Source: Achromobacter piechaudii NBRC 102461
GTDB lineage: Bacteria; Pseudomonadota; Gammaproteobacteria; Burkholderiales; Burkholderiaceae_B
Assembly (NCBI RefSeq): GCF_001571245.1
Contig: NZ_BCTK01000015.1
Span: forward strand, 213,242-277,241
DNA: 64,000 nt
Direction of reading: 5' to 3'
The translations under genes and the position numbers were made by a program. Of this stretch, positions 63,601 to 64,000 are shown piece by piece (positions within the stretch are counted from its first letter, which is position 1; each line of letters begins with the position of its first letter). The notes beneath the pieces were generated by a model. The model did not search any database. It saw only the letters and a program-made list of their open reading frames with translations, and had not been told where the DNA came from.

Positions 63601-64000
63601 AGAGCGGCGACCATGGCACGTTCTCTATCGATGCGAACGGCAACTGGACGTACTCGCTGAACAACGAAGATCCCAAGGTGCAAGCCTTGGCGGTCGGCGA
63701 GACGTTGACGGAGACGTTCACTGTCACGACGGTGGATGGCACGCAAGCCCAGATCGTCGTCACGATCAATGGCACCAACGACGATCCGACGTTGTCCGGT
63801 GAATTGACCGGTACGGTCACGGAAGATGGCGTCAAGACGGCCAACGGTCAGTTGACAGTCGCCGATGTGGACACGTCCGACACCCACACCTACTCCGTGA
63901 TTGGCTCGGCCACCGGCACTTACGGCTCCTTCGCCGTGGACGCTTCGGGCAAGTGGACTTACACGCTGGACAATGACGCTGCCCAAGCTTTGAAGACCGG
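60681..64000 (+). CDS. Giant VCBS-repeat adhesin (LapA/Bap-like), partial
   Basis: ATG 60681 opens a frame that stays open to the right edge, with at least 1,106 codons visible. Residues 1-~135 form a Lap-type retention module: a small beta domain (AVVNEISGRAWIRNSDGSLT, VPAGSDIVTASGATVSLQVE), then a linker with Thr-Ala-Ala-Ile at 112-115 and the Gly-rich GGGDAGGSSFVRLARILE. From about residue 175 a cadherin-like/Ig-like domain begins (NLLTNDSDPDGDPLAIVSVS), followed by ~100-residue VCBS modules (GTFSIDANGNWTYNLTNNDP, LTETFTVTTADGTTGQVVVT). The protein should be secreted by the upstream system and held at the surface for biofilm adhesion. Confidence 0.93.
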   Translation, partial: MANTSPAVVNEISGRAWIRNSDGSLTELHQGSKVPAGSDIVTASGATVSLQVENGMPIVIGESREVAVNGDIAGPLADPSEASVAPPTGTDSDRLLAALQAGRDPFDELDPTAAIVAGGGDAGGSSFVRLARILETTTPLDLAYTNPGRGDDTLPRAAAAGATGDNADAAVPAATNTAPSALNDASTGDQNAVQRGNLLTNDSDPDGDPLAIVSVSGRPMTAGGVTVTGSNGGTFTVLPDGSYVFTPGTGFQNLPAGQTATSTISYTVTDPSGATSTATVEVTIVGVNDPAQITPANAGDDAGTVKEDTTFTANGKLNVTDVDDGEARFIVQSGQAGQHGTFSIDASGAWVYNLNNNDARVQALAVGETLTETFTVTTADGTTGTVTVTIQGTNDVPTLSGQAAGAVTEDTALVATGKLDVADVDTSDTHTWSINNNGAGQYGALTIAADGTWTYNLANANPAVQALTTGQSLTETFTVTVDDGHGGVTTQAVTITINGTDDIAVITPGVPGSDKGEVVEDDKLSVGGKLEVTDPDAGQAVFQVQTNTPTAHGAFSIDANGNWTYNLTNNDPAVQGLGAGKTLTETITVTTADGTTGQVVVTIVGTNDVPVLTGKADGAVTEDGSLVATGKLDVTDVDTTDTHTWTVSNDGKGTYGSFSVDGSGNWTFNLDNGNKDVQGLKSGESITETFTVTVDDGNGGVVSKDVTVTINGTDDGAVITPATPGSDKGEVVEDGKLSVGGKLDVTDPDAGQAVFQAQTNAAGQHGTFSVDANGNWTYNLTNSDPAVQGLGAGKTLTETFTVTTADGTTGQVVVTIVGTNDVPVLTGKADGAVTEDGSLVATGKLNVADIDTTDTHTWTVNNDGKGTYGSFSVDGSGNWTYNLDNGNKDVQGLKSGESITETFTVTVDDGNGGVVSKDVTVTINGTDDGAVVTPSKPGDDAGSVKEDTTYTTGGKLDVVDPDAGEASFNQVTDKSGDHGTFSIDANGNWTYSLNNEDPKVQALAVGETLTETFTVTTVDGTQAQIVVTINGTNDDPTLSGELTGTVTEDGVKTANGQLTVADVDTSDTHTYSVIGSATGTYGSFAVDASGKWTYTLDNDAAQALKT
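62461..63490 (+). repeat. Near-identical 639-bp tandem repeat in the adhesin gene
   Basis: A two-module unit (two VCBS domains, 213 codons) recurs with a period of 639 bp; for example GTGCTGACCGGCAAGGCC occurs at 62511 and 63150. Between the copies most stretches are identical at DNA level, including third codon positions. Flanking modules have the same design but diverge more. Confidence 0.85.

Noticed and set aside
60750..63986. A 1,078-codon open frame on the minus strand
   Set aside because: It is antisense to the adhesin repeats; high G+C with repeated codons keeps the opposite frame open. The plus frame has a clear domain structure.

Overview
This window comes from a high-G+C betaproteobacterium, most likely of the family Alcaligenaceae (Achromobacter or Bordetella type). 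That placement rests on gene content and order (pheST-ihfA-merR next to tRNA-Pro, comM-ubiK beside glnK-amtB, gshB-EIIA-ptsH-ptsI, leuCDB-asd-fimV-truA-trpF) and on codon use. It was inferred by reading and not by a database search.

Positions 1-20,600 are mostly housekeeping genes. A translation block on the minus strand (rpmI-rplT-pheS-pheT-ihfA-merR, then tRNA-Pro) is separated from its usual partners thrS-infC by about 9 kb. That interval holds comM, ubiK, a small lipoprotein, glnK-amtB behind a sigma-54 promoter, a regulatory PTS (EI, HPr, EIIA-Man) and gshB. The thrS leader carries what looks like a classical transcription attenuator: an 18-residue leader peptide with three consecutive Thr codons, an antiterminator segment and an intrinsic terminator. 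An orphan NarL-type response regulator and hemN follow.

Positions 20,700-37,300 are accessory metabolism. A FadR-type regulator with its own operators heads a nine-gene plus-strand set: an M20 amidohydrolase, a complete peptide-type ABC importer, a cupin, a histone-deacetylase-like amidohydrolase and an EamA exporter. Next comes a LacI-regulated TRAP transporter with an IlvD/Edd sugar-acid dehydratase, with a perfect 16-bp palindromic operator between the regulator and the transporter.

Positions 37,300-44,400 hold small membrane proteins and a decayed prophage. The prophage is bounded by 74-bp direct repeats, and the right copy abuts tRNA-Val. It keeps lysis genes (endolysin, Rz with a nested Rz1, a broken holin), a lower-G+C methyltransferase gene, fragments of tail, Dam and ATPase genes, and a frameshifted integrase.

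Positions 44,500-54,100 hold trpF, an orphan TRAP binding protein, truA, a FimV homologue with a 180-residue collagen-like insert, asd and leuB-leuD-leuC. Upstream of leuC is a Val/Leu-rich mini-ORF overlapping 23-bp-spaced direct repeats.

Positions 54,600-64,000 encode a Lap-type surface adhesion system: a TolC-like outer-membrane protein, a 70-residue protein, a LapB-type ABC exporter, a LapC-type adaptor, a LuxR-type regulator and the start of a giant VCBS-repeat adhesin that runs off the right edge.
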